Source: Neobacillus rhizophilus
GTDB lineage: Bacteria; Bacillota; Bacilli; Bacillales; Cytobacillaceae
Direction of reading: 5' to 3'
Assembly (NCBI RefSeq): GCF_018343535.1
Contig: NZ_JAGYPF010000002.1
Coordinates: 1,119,919 to 1,183,918, forward strand
Length of the DNA stretch: 64,000 bases
The notes beneath the pieces were generated by a model, which had not been told where the DNA came from, ran no database searches, and saw nothing but the letters and a program-made list of their open reading frames with translations. Numbering within the stretch: the stretch's first letter is position 1; every line of letters begins with the position of its first letter. The translations under genes were made by a program, and so were the position numbers. Positions 55,813 through 64,000 of the stretch are shown piece by piece.

Positions 55813-57297
55813 GTGAGGTGGGAACTGGATTGGTTGGAAAATAGAGCGAGATTATCGCCAAATAAAGCTGCCATAATCGATGATAAGACAAAAGAGACTT
55901 GGACTTACGAAGAATTGAACGCACGGGCGAGCAATACTGCGGCAAACCTGCAAAACATGGGCGTAAAAAAAGGCGATCGGGTTGCTCTCTTGGCCCCAAA
56001 CCATATATGCTATTTTGATTTATTATTTGCCTGCGGAAAAATTGGCGCCATTTTTGTACCGCTGAACTGGAGGCTTTCGGTTCATGAAATAAACGAAATA
56101 TTGCAGGACTGCACACCGATTCTGATCGGGGTACATGAACAATTTATTCAATTATATGATCAGCTTCCTGAGGAAAAACCACACGCTTTTATGGTCGGAC
56201 GCTCTAATTATTCTGAAATTAATTTTCTCCAAAAAGTAGAGGGAATTTCTGAAACCGACCCATTAGCGATGATATACACAGGCGGTACAACCGGGAAGCC
56301 GAAGGGTGTTGTGTTAAGTCATCGATCCATCCTCTGGAATGGGATAAATTCCATTTTAAGTTGGGGGCTGACGGATCAAGATGTCACAGTCAATTATATG
56401 CCCATGTTTCATACAGGCGGCCTGAATGCATTAAGCATTCCCATCCTTATGATGGGCGGGACCGTTGTCATTGGGGACCATTTTGATGCGGCGGAAGCAG
56501 TAGAATCCATCAATCGTTACCACTGCACAATCATTCTCCTAGTGCCAACGATGTATCATATGTTAATCCAATCGGAAGAATTTAAAAGCAGCCATTTTCC
56601 TTCTATGAAAATCTTCTTATCTGGGGCGGCGCCATGTCCTTTGCAAATTTATGAGGCGTTTCAAACAAAGGGCCTGGCCTTTAAAGAGGGGTATGGGTTG
56701 ACAGAAGCAGGGCCGAATAATTTTTATATAAGTCCGCAGGAAGCGCAGATAAAGCGAGGCTCAGTCGGCAAACCCATGATGTTTAATTCAATCATCCTTG
56801 AAAAAACAGATGGCAGGGAAGCAGCAGCAAACGAAGTAGGCGAACTATTAATCAGGGGCAAGCATGCTTTTTCGTTCTATTGGAATAATGAACAAGCGAC
56901 GAACGAAACAATGACGGAGGGCTGGATCCGAACCGGGGATTTAGCCAAAAGAGATGAACAGGGCTATTATTATATTGTCGGCCGGAAGAAGGATATGATC
57001 ATCACTGGCGGCGAGAATATTTATCCATTGGAAATTGAGCATTGGCTTGCGGAACACCCAGCTATCGAAGAGGCTGCAGTAATCGGCCTGCCTGAAGAAA
57101 AATGGGGCGAAGTGGTAGCGGCTTTTATAGTTTTTAAGGAATGGAGCATAACTGATGACGAACTAAAAACATATTGTGAAGCCAAACTAGGCCGTTATAA
57201 AATTCCTAAAAAATTTATTCAAGTAAATGAACTGCCGAAAACCCATGTGGGAAAAATCGATAAAAAGAAATTAAAGGAAATGGCTATCAAAATATAA
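55813..57297 (+). CDS. AMP-dependent acyl-CoA ligase
   Basis: About 494 residues of the adenylate-forming family: P-loop-like IYTGGTTGKPKGV (about residue 155), GYGLTEAGP, TGDLAKRDEQGYYYIVGRKKD and the catalytic Lys near the end in PKTHVGKIDKKKL. Length and motifs fit a medium/long-chain or aryl acid CoA ligase. The frame opens at GTG 55795, but GAAGGAG at 55797-55803 favours GTG 55813 (or TTG 55810). It probably activates the acid taken up by the upstream importer. The substrate cannot be fixed from sequence. Confidence 0.88.
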   Translation: MRWELDWLENRARLSPNKAAIIDDKTKETWTYEELNARASNTAANLQNMGVKKGDRVALLAPNHICYFDLLFACGKIGAIFVPLNWRLSVHEINEILQDCTPILIGVHEQFIQLYDQLPEEKPHAFMVGRSNYSEINFLQKVEGISETDPLAMIYTGGTTGKPKGVVLSHRSILWNGINSILSWGLTDQDVTVNYMPMFHTGGLNALSIPILMMGGTVVIGDHFDAAEAVESINRYHCTIILLVPTMYHMLIQSEEFKSSHFPSMKIFLSGAAPCPLQIYEAFQTKGLAFKEGYGLTEAGPNNFYISPQEAQIKRGSVGKPMMFNSIILEKTDGREAAANEVGELLIRGKHAFSFYWNNEQATNETMTEGWIRTGDLAKRDEQGYYYIVGRKKDMIITGGENIYPLEIEHWLAEHPAIEEAAVIGLPEEKWGEVVAAFIVFKEWSITDDELKTYCEAKLGRYKIPKKFIQVNELPKTHVGKIDKKKLKEMAIKI

Positions 57298-57299
57298 AG

Positions 57300-57372
57300 G
57301 AGAACTCCGTGCCAAGCACGGTTACGAAGTATTTGATACTAAAACCGAGGACTGCATCAAAGTAATCCTTAA
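57300..57372 (+). pseudogene. Possible short gene remnant
   Basis: A frame just after the ligase stop reads GELRAKHGYEVFDTKTEDC and goes on IKVILKP before TAA. It looks like a protein C-terminus but has no start or ribosome site. It may be a decayed gene end or chance. The same stretch contains a CCGTGC / GCACGG hairpin. Confidence 0.2.
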
Positions 57373-57427
57373 ACCTTAATTCACTAAAGAATCGGGATGG
57401 GGAACTGCCGGACGTTACACTTTACAG

Positions 57428-57459
57428 CAGCGGGGGCATGACCCCCGTCAAAGTTTTTT
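57428..57459. terminator. Hairpin between the ligase and lysR genes
   Basis: CGGGGGCATGACCCCCG inverted repeat followed on the plus strand by TCAAAGTTTTTTT. It could serve the ligase transcript. Confidence 0.65.
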
Positions 57460-58343
57460 TAGAGCAATTCAGCGGCTTTTTCAATAAATAGTTTGGCTAG
57501 GATGGATTGGGTTTTATGGATGTTATAGGTGAGATAAAAGTATCTTTCCTCATCAAATCCAGGAATTTCATACATTTTAAGTCTGTTTTGAGAAGCATAA
57601 TCTCGTGCGGCTATTTCGGAAATAATCGAGATGCCAATGTCTTGTATGACAAACTGTATTAAGCTTTGACTGGAATCTGTATAAGCGATAGTATTCAATT
57701 TATCCTTTGATATTTTATGTTTCTTTAGAACCCTTTCAAGAATGGCATTTGTGCCCGAATCAGTGTTCCTCATGATAAATGGAAACTTCAAAATCTCTTG
57801 AATTTTAACCGGTTCTGTTATATTTCGTTCATTCGCTGAAATCAGAACAAGCTTTTCCTTTAATAACGGAATATAGTGAAGTTTATCGCTTTCATACTTT
57901 TCTCCTAAGACCCCAACTTCGACGGATCCGTTTAGTACTTTTTCCACGACATTTTTTGAGGAGGACTGGCTAATATGAAACATGGCATTTTCGTAATCTT
58001 CTCTAAACCTCTTGACCATTTTCGGAAGAAGGAACTGCCCCGGCACCGAGCTTGCGGCAACCCGAATCATGCCTCGAAGTTCAGTCATTCCTTGTTTTAA
58101 ATCCATTAAAGCCTGGTCTTTTAAGAGCAATAGTTTAAGCGCCCACTGATAAAGCCGCTCTCCATGGGGAGTTAGAATACTTTCACGGCCAACGCGATCA
58201 AACAGCTGCACATTCAATGTTTTTTCCAAAGCCTGAATATGGGAACTGACAGTAGATTGACTTAGAAAAATATCTTCAGCGGCCTTCGAAAAGCTTTTAT
58301 GTTCAACCACCTTTGTAAACACATATAACTGGTGTAAATCCAA
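57459..58343 (-). CDS. LysR-family transcriptional regulator
   Basis: A 294-residue LysR protein: N-terminal winged HTH (residues about 1-60, KSFSKAAEDIFLSQSTVSSHIQ), the LTPHGERLYQWA linker helix, then the effector-binding domain (about 90-290). It has the look of the CysL/YeiE-type branch, but the effector is unknown. It is transcribed away from the SCP2-domain gene across a 214-bp region, the usual place for a divergent target. ATG at 58343 follows AGGAGGA. Confidence 0.9.
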   Translation of the reverse strand: MDLHQLYVFTKVVEHKSFSKAAEDIFLSQSTVSSHIQALEKTLNVQLFDRVGRESILTPHGERLYQWALKLLLLKDQALMDLKQGMTELRGMIRVAASSVPGQFLLPKMVKRFREDYENAMFHISQSSSKNVVEKVLNGSVEVGVLGEKYESDKLHYIPLLKEKLVLISANERNITEPVKIQEILKFPFIMRNTDSGTNAILERVLKKHKISKDKLNTIAYTDSSQSLIQFVIQDIGISIISEIAARDYASQNRLKMYEIPGFDEERYFYLTYNIHKTQSILAKLFIEKAAELL

Positions 58344-58502
58344 CGAGAGTTCCTCCTATGTTTCATTCGTAAAAATCGATAATTGGTACCCGAATTAATA
58401 GATAGTTTAAATATATCATTGATATTTATGAATCCAATATTTCAAAAAGCTAATTTTTTATTAGATATTTGAAAGAGTTCTTAATATTGTCACTTTATCC
58501 TT

Positions 58503-58522
58503 ATGATACGAATTAGTATCAT
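58503..58522. promoter_or_regulatory. 20-bp inverted repeat between lysR and the SCP2 gene
   Basis: ATGATAC-GAATTA-GTATCAT has perfect 7-bp arms and sits 36 bp before the SCP2 start. It is a candidate operator; which protein binds it is unknown. Confidence 0.45.
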
Positions 58523-58557
58523 GGAGATAAAGGTTTATTTAAAGGAGGACCCCCTTA

Positions 58558-58923
58558 ATGGAAAAGGCGATTCAAGAGTATTCTTTAAAGGATTTAATGG
58601 CAAGAATTGAGGAAATCTTTAATGAAAATCCAGGTCCAATCCAAGGCTTTAACGCAGTTGTTCAATACGATGTGTATGACCAGATACCGTCAACCTATCA
58701 GCATTATTTTCAAGAGGGTACATTAACAATTAAAGAAGGAGTCCAAGTTACTCCTAACGTGACGATGTCTTTAAACTATGATACCTTCAAAAAATTTGTT
58801 TTGTGTAAAATGAGCGGTACGATGGCCCTGCTGACAGGAAAAGTGAAGGTAAAGGGTGACGTAAGCACTGGTTTGAAAATAGAAAGCATTCTCAAAAAAT
58901 ATAATCTTAAAGAACCTTTATAA
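58558..58923 (+). CDS. SCP2 sterol-binding-domain protein
   Basis: A 121-residue single-domain protein. The body IQGFNAVVQYDVYDQ, WTLTIKEG-like GTLTIKEGVQVTPNVTMSL, and LLTGKVKVKGDVSTGLKIES follow the SCP2 lipid-transfer fold, whose end GKVKVKGD is typical. These proteins carry fatty acyl or other hydrophobic ligands. It is not clear what it serves here; the acyl-CoA ligase upstream makes a lipid or thioester link conceivable. ATG at 58558 follows AAAGGAGG. Divergent from lysR. Confidence 0.85.
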   Translation: MEKAIQEYSLKDLMARIEEIFNENPGPIQGFNAVVQYDVYDQIPSTYQHYFQEGTLTIKEGVQVTPNVTMSLNYDTFKKFVLCKMSGTMALLTGKVKVKGDVSTGLKIESILKKYNLKEPL

Positions 58924-59063
58924 GAAATACCAGGCTGCCTGAGATATCTCAGCAGCCTTTTGCTTTTGTCCTGGTAAATTCAATTTTTCGCAAATGAATA
59001 ATTGAAATTATTGTGGAAAACAATCATTATTAGTGGAAGGTAATACAGAAAGTAGGCGATTTT

Positions 59064-60317
59064 TTGTCAGAATTTTTATCATTAGGGATTTCAACCACAG
59101 TAGTGGATAAATTACGCGGGTGTGGGATCGCAACCCCAACACCGATTCAATACCGGGCGATTCCGATTATTATGAAGGACAAGGATACTATTGCCCAAGC
59201 CCAAACAGGTACTGGCAAGACGCTTGCCTTCATCCTGCCCATCCTTGAAAAATTAAATCGAAATGACGGCCATATTCAAGCCCTTATTGTGACGCCAACG
59301 AGGGAATTGGCTTTGCAAATTACGGATGAAATTGAAAAATTGATTCATGATTTCGATGATATTAATGTTCTAGCTGTTTATGGCGGGCAAGATGTTGACA
59401 AACAATTAAAGAAATTGAAGAACCATCCACAGATTGTTGTAGGAACTCCGGGCAGACTTCTCGATCATATTCGAAGGGAAACAATCCAATTAGCGAATGT
59501 ATCTTATCTTGTTCTGGATGAAGCAGATCAAATGCTTCATATTGGGTTTCTCAGCGAGGTTGAGGAGATCATTAAAGAAACGCCCGCAAGCAGGCAGACC
59601 ATGCTTTTTTCAGCTACGATTCCTCCTGAGGTTAAAAAGCTTGCAAATAAATACATGCGGACCCCGGAATATATTCAAGTCGAAAAAGTTCAAGGCCCCG
59701 CTGACAATGTGAAACAGATTGCCATTCATACGATTGACCGTGCGAAGCAGGCAACTCTTATTCAATTAATTGAAACGCATCGGCCATTTTTAGCAGTGAT
59801 TTTTTGCCGGACAAAACGCAGAGTTACCAAGCTTTATGAAATTCTAAAAAGCCATGGATTTCCCTGTGATGAGTTGCATGGTGATTTGTCACAAGCAAAA
59901 CGAGAGCAGGTCATGAAACGGTTTCGGGATGCGGAAATACAATTGCTAATTGCCACCGATGTAGCAGCAAGAGGACTTGATGTAGAAGGTGTAACCCATG
60001 TGTTTAATTACGATATTCCTCAGGATCCCGAGAGTTATATTCATAGAATCGGCAGGACCGGAAGGGCAGGGACGAAAGGACTAGCTATCACCCTTTATTC
60101 TACTAAGGACCGACCGACTCTTGATTTAATTGAAAAAGAGCTAAATATTAGAATAAATAAACAAAACCTAGGGAATGCGAATAAGGAAAAAGAAACTCAG
60201 CTGGACACTTCTGCAAAAAAACGTCAAGCTGGACAGCAAATGAAAACTGTCCGTCAAAAGAAAAATGGTGAAAGAAAACATCAGAAGAAGAATTTCACAG
60301 GAAAAAAACCCCATTAA
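59064..60317 (+). CDS. DEAD-box RNA helicase
   Basis: A 417-residue DEAD-box protein with all motifs: Q-motif [15 protein letters not shown], Ia PTRELA, Ib [44 protein letters not shown] and [13 protein letters not shown] short basic C-terminal tail ([17 protein letters not shown]) replaces an RNA-recognition domain, so it is closer to CshC/YfmL-type helicases than to DbpA. The start is TTG 59064 with a weak ribosome site (AGTAGG). A helicase for ribosome assembly or mRNA turnover is likely. Confidence 0.93.
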   Translation: MSEFLSLGISTTVVDKLRGCGIATPTPIQYRAIPIIMKDKDTIAQAQTGTGKTLAFILPILEKLNRNDGHIQALIVTPTRELALQITDEIEKLIHDFDDINVLAVYGGQDVDKQLKKLKNHPQIVVGTPGRLLDHIRRETIQLANVSYLVLDEADQMLHIGFLSEVEEIIKETPASRQTMLFSATIPPEVKKLANKYMRTPEYIQVEKVQGPADNVKQIAIHTIDRAKQATLIQLIETHRPFLAVIFCRTKRRVTKLYEILKSHGFPCDELHGDLSQAKREQVMKRFRDAEIQLLIATDVAARGLDVEGVTHVFNYDIPQDPESYIHRIGRTGRAGTKGLAITLYSTKDRPTLDLIEKELNIRINKQNLGNANKEKETQLDTSAKKRQAGQQMKTVRQKKNGERKHQKKNFTGKKPH

Positions 60318-60324
60318 TGAAGTG

Positions 60325-60368
60325 AACCCCTTAAGTGGACTTAACAATCCAGCTTAGGGGGTTTTTTT
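60325..60368 (+). terminator. Terminator of the helicase gene
   Basis: AACCCCTTAAG / CTTAGGGGGTT stem followed by seven T. It also lies just downstream of the converging symporter gene. Confidence 0.82.
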
Positions 60369-60380
60369 AACCTTTATATT

Positions 60381-61919
60381 TTATTTTCCTAAACCAATCC
60401 CTGTATTGGATTTAACGAGCACTTCTTCATATTTTTTAACATCAGCCTTTTGGCTAGAGAAGAAGGTTCCAAGGTAACCTGCTAAGAAACCAAGCGGAAT
60501 CGAAACAATTCCTGGAGTAGTATATGGAAAAATAGGATTTCCTACAAAAATAGCTTTACCAACTTCCGGACTGAATACATTCGGACTGATCAGCACTAAG
60601 CCGATAGCAGAAATTAGACCGACTACCATCGCCCATACCGCACCGCTTGTATTAAAACGTTTCCAGTAGATGGTATAAATAATGACTGGTAAATTTGCGC
60701 TTGCAGCAACCGCAAATGCAAGTGAAACAAGGAAGGCAACGTTCAGCGTTTGTGCGCCTAATGCAAGAATAATAGATACGACAGAAACCCCAATGGCTGC
60801 ATAACGGGCCATCAATACCTGCTGCTTTTCGGTTGCTTTTCCTTTTTTCAAAATCTCATTGTAGAAGTCATGGGCAAACGCAGAAGCGGCTGTCAGCACA
60901 AGGCCCGCCACAACAGCGAGAATGGTTGCAAACGCCACCGCAGAAATAAAGGCAAACAACATGTTACCGCCAATTGCTTGAGCTAATAAAGGCGCTGCCA
61001 TATTTCCGGCGGGGTTGGCAGCAATAATTTTTTCATTGCCGACAAATGCTGCAGCACCGAAACCAAGGAAAATGGTCATAACGTAAAATAGTCCAATAAC
61101 CCAAGTAGCATAAACAACAGACGAGCGTGCCGTCTTGGCATCCTTTACGGTAAAGAAGCGGACAAGAATGTGCGGAAGCCCTGCCGTCCCAAGAACAAGT
61201 CCCATATTTAGAGATAATGTATCCAAACCGTCTTTGTACTTTACACCTGGATTTAGGAAGGATTCCTTTAAAGGAGTTGCCGTTTTCATTTGAGCAAACA
61301 TATCGGTAATACTAAAATTAAACTTGGCAAAAACAATCATAGAAATAATGAAGGTGCCCCCCATTAACAGGATCGCTTTAATGATTTGCACCCAGCTTGT
61401 TGCATGCATTCCCCCAAAAATAACGTATACCGTCATTAACACCCCGACGATTAAGACAGAGGTTGTATACTCCAATCCTAATAATAATTTAATAAGTGCA
61501 CCAGCACCGACAAGCTGAGCAATCATATAAAAAATTGAGATCGTCATTGTATTCATGGCAGCGAATCCGCGGATTTTTTTGGCATCAAAACGAGCCGCTA
61601 TCATATCGGCAAAAGTGTATTTGCCAAGGTTTCTCAACGGTTCCGCTACCAAATAGAGAACGACAAGGTAAGCCACTAGAAACCCAATGCTATAGAAAAA
61701 TCCATCAAAGCCGGTCAGGGCTACAGCACCGGCAATCCCTAGGAAAGATGCTGCAGACATATAATCACCTGCGATGGCAAGTCCATTTTGCCAGCCGGTA
61801 AGACCACCGCCAGCCGTATAAAATTCACTGGCATTTTTGGTTTTCTTGGAAGCGAAATATGTGATGACTAGCGTTACGAGAACAATGGCAAGAAACATAA
61901 GGAATGCAGGGGTATTCAT
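60381..61919 (-). CDS. actP: Cation/acetate symporter (sodium:solute symporter family)
   Basis: A 512-residue, 13-helix SSS-family protein. ActP-like features: KKTKNASEFYTAGGGLTG after the first helix, GDYMSAASFLGIAGAVALTG, and KDAKTARSSVVYATW in mid-protein. It takes up acetate or other short carboxylates with a cation. The ATG overlaps the stop of a DUF485 gene (TAATG), the standard yjcH-actP pairing, which supports the acetate assignment. Confidence 0.9.
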   Translation of the reverse strand: MNTPAFLMFLAIVLVTLVITYFASKKTKNASEFYTAGGGLTGWQNGLAIAGDYMSAASFLGIAGAVALTGFDGFFYSIGFLVAYLVVLYLVAEPLRNLGKYTFADMIAARFDAKKIRGFAAMNTMTISIFYMIAQLVGAGALIKLLLGLEYTTSVLIVGVLMTVYVIFGGMHATSWVQIIKAILLMGGTFIISMIVFAKFNFSITDMFAQMKTATPLKESFLNPGVKYKDGLDTLSLNMGLVLGTAGLPHILVRFFTVKDAKTARSSVVYATWVIGLFYVMTIFLGFGAAAFVGNEKIIAANPAGNMAAPLLAQAIGGNMLFAFISAVAFATILAVVAGLVLTAASAFAHDFYNEILKKGKATEKQQVLMARYAAIGVSVVSIILALGAQTLNVAFLVSLAFAVAASANLPVIIYTIYWKRFNTSGAVWAMVVGLISAIGLVLISPNVFSPEVGKAIFVGNPIFPYTTPGIVSIPLGFLAGYLGTFFSSQKADVKKYEEVLVKSNTGIGLGK

Positions 61920-62245
61920 TAGCTATTCCCCCTTTCTTGAATGACCTGGGACGATAACTCATCAAACCTTGCCGCTTTCTTAGAATAAAGCATGCACAAA
62001 CCCCATGTCATAATAAATTGCAGGAAAGCAAATACCCATGCCCAAGTAATATTTCCGATAAATTTTGTATTAAGTATCGTTGAATAAGAGGTTAAGATTG
62101 GCAAGGCAAAATAAAAACAGAAAAAGAAAATAGTAAATGGAATAATAAATTTTTTCTTTTCGGAGAGTAATGTCTGAAACGAAGAAGACTGGACGATAGA
62201 ACTGTAATCGCTTTCAGTTTGAGTGTTTATTTTTTTAGCTTCCAA
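61919..62245 (-). CDS. DUF485 membrane protein (YjcH-like)
   Basis: A 108-residue protein with a soluble N-terminal segment containing SSSFQTLLSEKKKFIIPFTI and two transmembrane helices, matching the DUF485/YjcH family. These small proteins are nearly always encoded directly before acetate symporters and may assist them. The start is TTG 62245 after GGGGGAG. The region between this gene and the tRNA holds nothing else that I can name. Confidence 0.88.
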   Translation of the reverse strand: MEAKKINTQTESDYSSIVQSSSFQTLLSEKKKFIIPFTIFFFCFYFALPILTSYSTILNTKFIGNITWAWVFAFLQFIMTWGLCMLYSKKAARFDELSSQVIQERGNS

Positions 62246-62507
62246 ATAGAAGCTCCCCCTTTCGTATAAACCATTGGATTAGTGAATGTGGAATTTAGAT
62301 AAAAAAATGATGACAGGTAATGATGCAGGGGCCAAAGGTGTTATAAAACTTCTGATTACAATCGGCTTGAGAATTCCCCCCCTTTCAATAACGGATATTT
62401 CTAAAATTTGAAAATATTTTACGGTTTTTATTATAATTTTAAGAGAATCATAGCTGCAAGGGAAAATTTTCTTATTTTGGAATTTTTTTATCAATTTTGG
62501 AAAAATA

Positions 62508-62539
62508 AAAAAACCTTTGCAGTTGCAAAGGTTTTTTTC
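62508..62539 (-). terminator. Terminator of the tRNA-Ala transcript
   Basis: AACCTTTGCA / TGCAAAGGTT stem followed by a run of U on the minus strand, 10 nt after the tRNA. Confidence 0.88.
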
Positions 62540-62549
62540 AGAATAACGA

Positions 62550-62622
<73 letters not shown>

Positions 62623-62703
62623 GATGGATTAGTACAAGAAAAATTATATCTGCATTACGAGCGTATTGCAAGAGGAAATTTAGAGAATCACAAAAAATTA
62701 TTT

Positions 62704-63399
62704 TTAACTAATGCTTTCAATTTCCACCTTTTTAACACCTTCTATATCAGAAACAGCCATATATACATCCGTTGTCTTTTCGCGGTAGTCAACAGCAACT
62801 AAAATTTGTACCAGATGATCACCGTTATCTAGATCCTTAATCCGTATTCTGCGCAAAATATATTTTTTCTCAAGTAAATAAGATATAGCTTTATCAATCT
62901 GATCCTGGTCTCGAATAAATAATTGAAGCATGATTTCTTTTTCCCGTAATTGCTTTGGTCCAAAAATTTTCATAACGGCAGGGATAAATTCTACACTAAT
63001 TATAAGTAGGGCAACGCCGACGAATGCTTCTAAATAAAATCCTGCGCCTACGGCAATCCCGATACCGGCAGCCCCCCAAATCATGGCAGCTGTAGTTAGC
63101 CCGGAAATGCTGTCATTACCTCTTCTTAAAATGACTCCTGCTCCAAGGAAACCAATTCCCGAGACGATTTGTGCTGCCAAACGCAAAGGATCCATGGTAA
63201 TTCTAACTTCCTTTGAATCGGGGAACATATAAGCCGATTCAATAGATACAATTGTCAGCAAACAACTGACAACTGAAATGACGAGACTTGTTTTTAATCC
63301 AACCGGCTTTCTTTTTAATTCCCGTTCAAGGCCAATAATTAGACCGAATACAGCTGAAATTCCTAATTTAATCAGTATATCTAAATCCAAGCTGCTCAT
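62704..63399 (-). CDS. MgtC/SapB-family membrane protein
   Basis: A 231-residue protein. The N-terminal MgtC domain (about 1-140) has LIIGLERELKRKPVGLKT, IVSGIGFLGAGVILRRG and ISGLTTAAMIWGAAGIGIA, with four to five helices. The C-terminal 80 residues form an ACT-like soluble domain (REKEIMLQLFIRDQDQ...). MgtC proteins are linked to growth under low magnesium and to control of ATP synthase or phosphate use. The function in this cell is unknown. Monocistronic. Confidence 0.9.
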   Translation of the reverse strand: MSSLDLDILIKLGISAVFGLIIGLERELKRKPVGLKTSLVISVVSCLLTIVSIESAYMFPDSKEVRITMDPLRLAAQIVSGIGFLGAGVILRRGNDSISGLTTAAMIWGAAGIGIAVGAGFYLEAFVGVALLIISVEFIPAVMKIFGPKQLREKEIMLQLFIRDQDQIDKAISYLLEKKYILRRIRIKDLDNGDHLVQILVAVDYREKTTDVYMAVSDIEGVKKVEIESIS

Positions 63400-63697
63400 A
63401 AATTCACGTCCATTTTATATATTCGTCTATTTTTTTTGAAAACTCATTTGTTATTTATACTTTGATTCTTGCATAAAGGACCGCAATATGGAAGAACAAA
63501 TGCGTACGCTTCATTAATTACATATACAATTATTATTTGTTTTATGTATTTGCAGTTTAGAATCTGTAATATGCCTCTAACCTCCCTTAAGGATGAAATT
63601 ACAAGGATAAAATTCGTTTTTTGAGGTCAATAATATTTTTTAATGGATATTTAGGTAGAAAAACTAAAATCATTTCAAAAAAAAATTATAAATTATA

Positions 63698-63726
63698 TTG
63701 CAAACATTTATTTATCATGGTATATT
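63698..63726 (+). promoter_or_regulatory. rrn promoter P1
   Basis: TTGCAA (63698-63703), a 17-bp spacer and TATATT (63721-63726), preceded by an A/T-rich stretch like an UP element. Between the MgtC gene and this point (63400-63690) nothing else is recognised. Confidence 0.65.
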
Positions 63727-63782
63727 AATTCTCGTCCTCTTCGAGAGTGGCAAACAACTGAAAAAGAAGTTTAAAAAAGTTG

Positions 63783-63812
63783 TTGACATCGAGAAGTTGA
63801 CTGTGATAAATT
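63783..63812 (+). promoter_or_regulatory. rrn promoter P2 and leader
   Basis: TTGACA (63783-63788) with a -10-like GATAAATT 16-18 bp downstream, about 165 bp before 16S. The following leader contains TTCTTTGAAAACTAAACAA, the common pre-rRNA leader segment of Bacillus. Confidence 0.8.
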
Positions 63813-63975
63813 AAAGGAGTCGCTTTTGAGAGCGATGCTAGAAAATGTGAGTGGACAAACACTCAACCTTATGATAGTTCTTTGAAAACTAAACAAACAA
63901 AAACGTCAACAAACAATAATATTCGTTTCATTTGAAACGAAGCCAACGTAACATTTTTGAGCTAATCAACTCAAC

Positions 63976-64000
63976 TTTATTGGAGAGTTTGATCCTGGCT
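63976..64000 (+). rRNA. 16S ribosomal RNA, 5' end (partial)
   Basis: TGGAGAGTTTGATCCTGGCT is the universal 5' segment of bacterial 16S rRNA (primer-27F region). The gene continues beyond the window; the exact first base (about 63976) is estimated by analogy with B. subtilis. Confidence 0.95.

Overview
The window is chromosomal DNA of a low-GC, spore-former-type Bacillota, most likely a Bacillaceae species (Bacillus sensu lato). The evidence is the strong AGGAGG-type ribosome binding sites with frequent TTG/GTG starts, a SAM-I riboswitch and a T-box leader, BdbC/BdbD, a SleB-type hydrolase with LysM, RocR/BkdR-style sigma-54 control of amine catabolism, and an rrn operon beginning at the right edge. 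There is no sign of a prophage, insertion sequence or CRISPR array. Most genes are housekeeping or metabolic.

Left part (1-9.9 kb): the tail of a CorA magnesium channel; a secreted subtilisin; an HTH-TPR receptor followed directly by a 50-residue exported pro-peptide gene (a candidate RRNPP quorum-sensing pair); small hypotheticals; a NERD-domain protein bracketed by two exact 21-bp-period repeat arrays; a DHA2 drug exporter; a short FAD oxidoreductase; and a MarR-MFS operon with a clear promoter and 18-bp operator. At 9.9-17.7 kb a SAM-riboswitch methionine operon (metI, metC, yitJ, metH) is read leftward. At 17.8-22.4 kb come a lactonase, the BdbD-BdbC disulfide pair, a DUF2935 protein, a glutaredoxin and a cell-wall hydrolase.

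The 22.4-35.4 kb block reads as one pathway from agmatine to succinate: agmatinase-family ureohydrolase, PuuP-type putrescine importer, glutamate dehydrogenase, two small unknown proteins, a sigma-54 enhancer-binding regulator, an aminobutyraldehyde-type dehydrogenase, PatA-type putrescine aminotransferase, GABA aminotransferase and succinate-semialdehyde dehydrogenase. Three -24/-12 promoters in this block each carry two tandem 16-bp dyads related to TATGCA-N4-TGMATA, which are probably the sites of the local regulator.

At 35.5-42.5 kb are a HAD hydrolase, a third 21-bp repeat array, serA with a T-box leader, and the hom-thrC-thrB operon. After a GGDEF-EAL protein (42.5-45.0 kb) comes the least familiar block (45.1-57.3 kb). 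It holds a 1079-residue STAND/BTAD regulator, a complete LIV-type ABC importer, a 59-residue unknown, a KAS III-like thiolase-fold enzyme with an unusual apparent Cys-His-His set, an alpha/beta hydrolase and an AMP-dependent acyl-CoA ligase. Heptamer direct repeats with an 11-bp period lie exactly 11 bp before a -10-like hexamer at both the importer promoter and the ligase promoter, as expected for a SARP/BTAD-type activator.

The right end (57.4-64 kb) holds a LysR regulator, an SCP2-domain protein, a DEAD-box helicase, a DUF485/acetate symporter pair, tRNA-Ala(GGC), an MgtC family protein, and tandem rrn promoters followed by the first bases of 16S rRNA.
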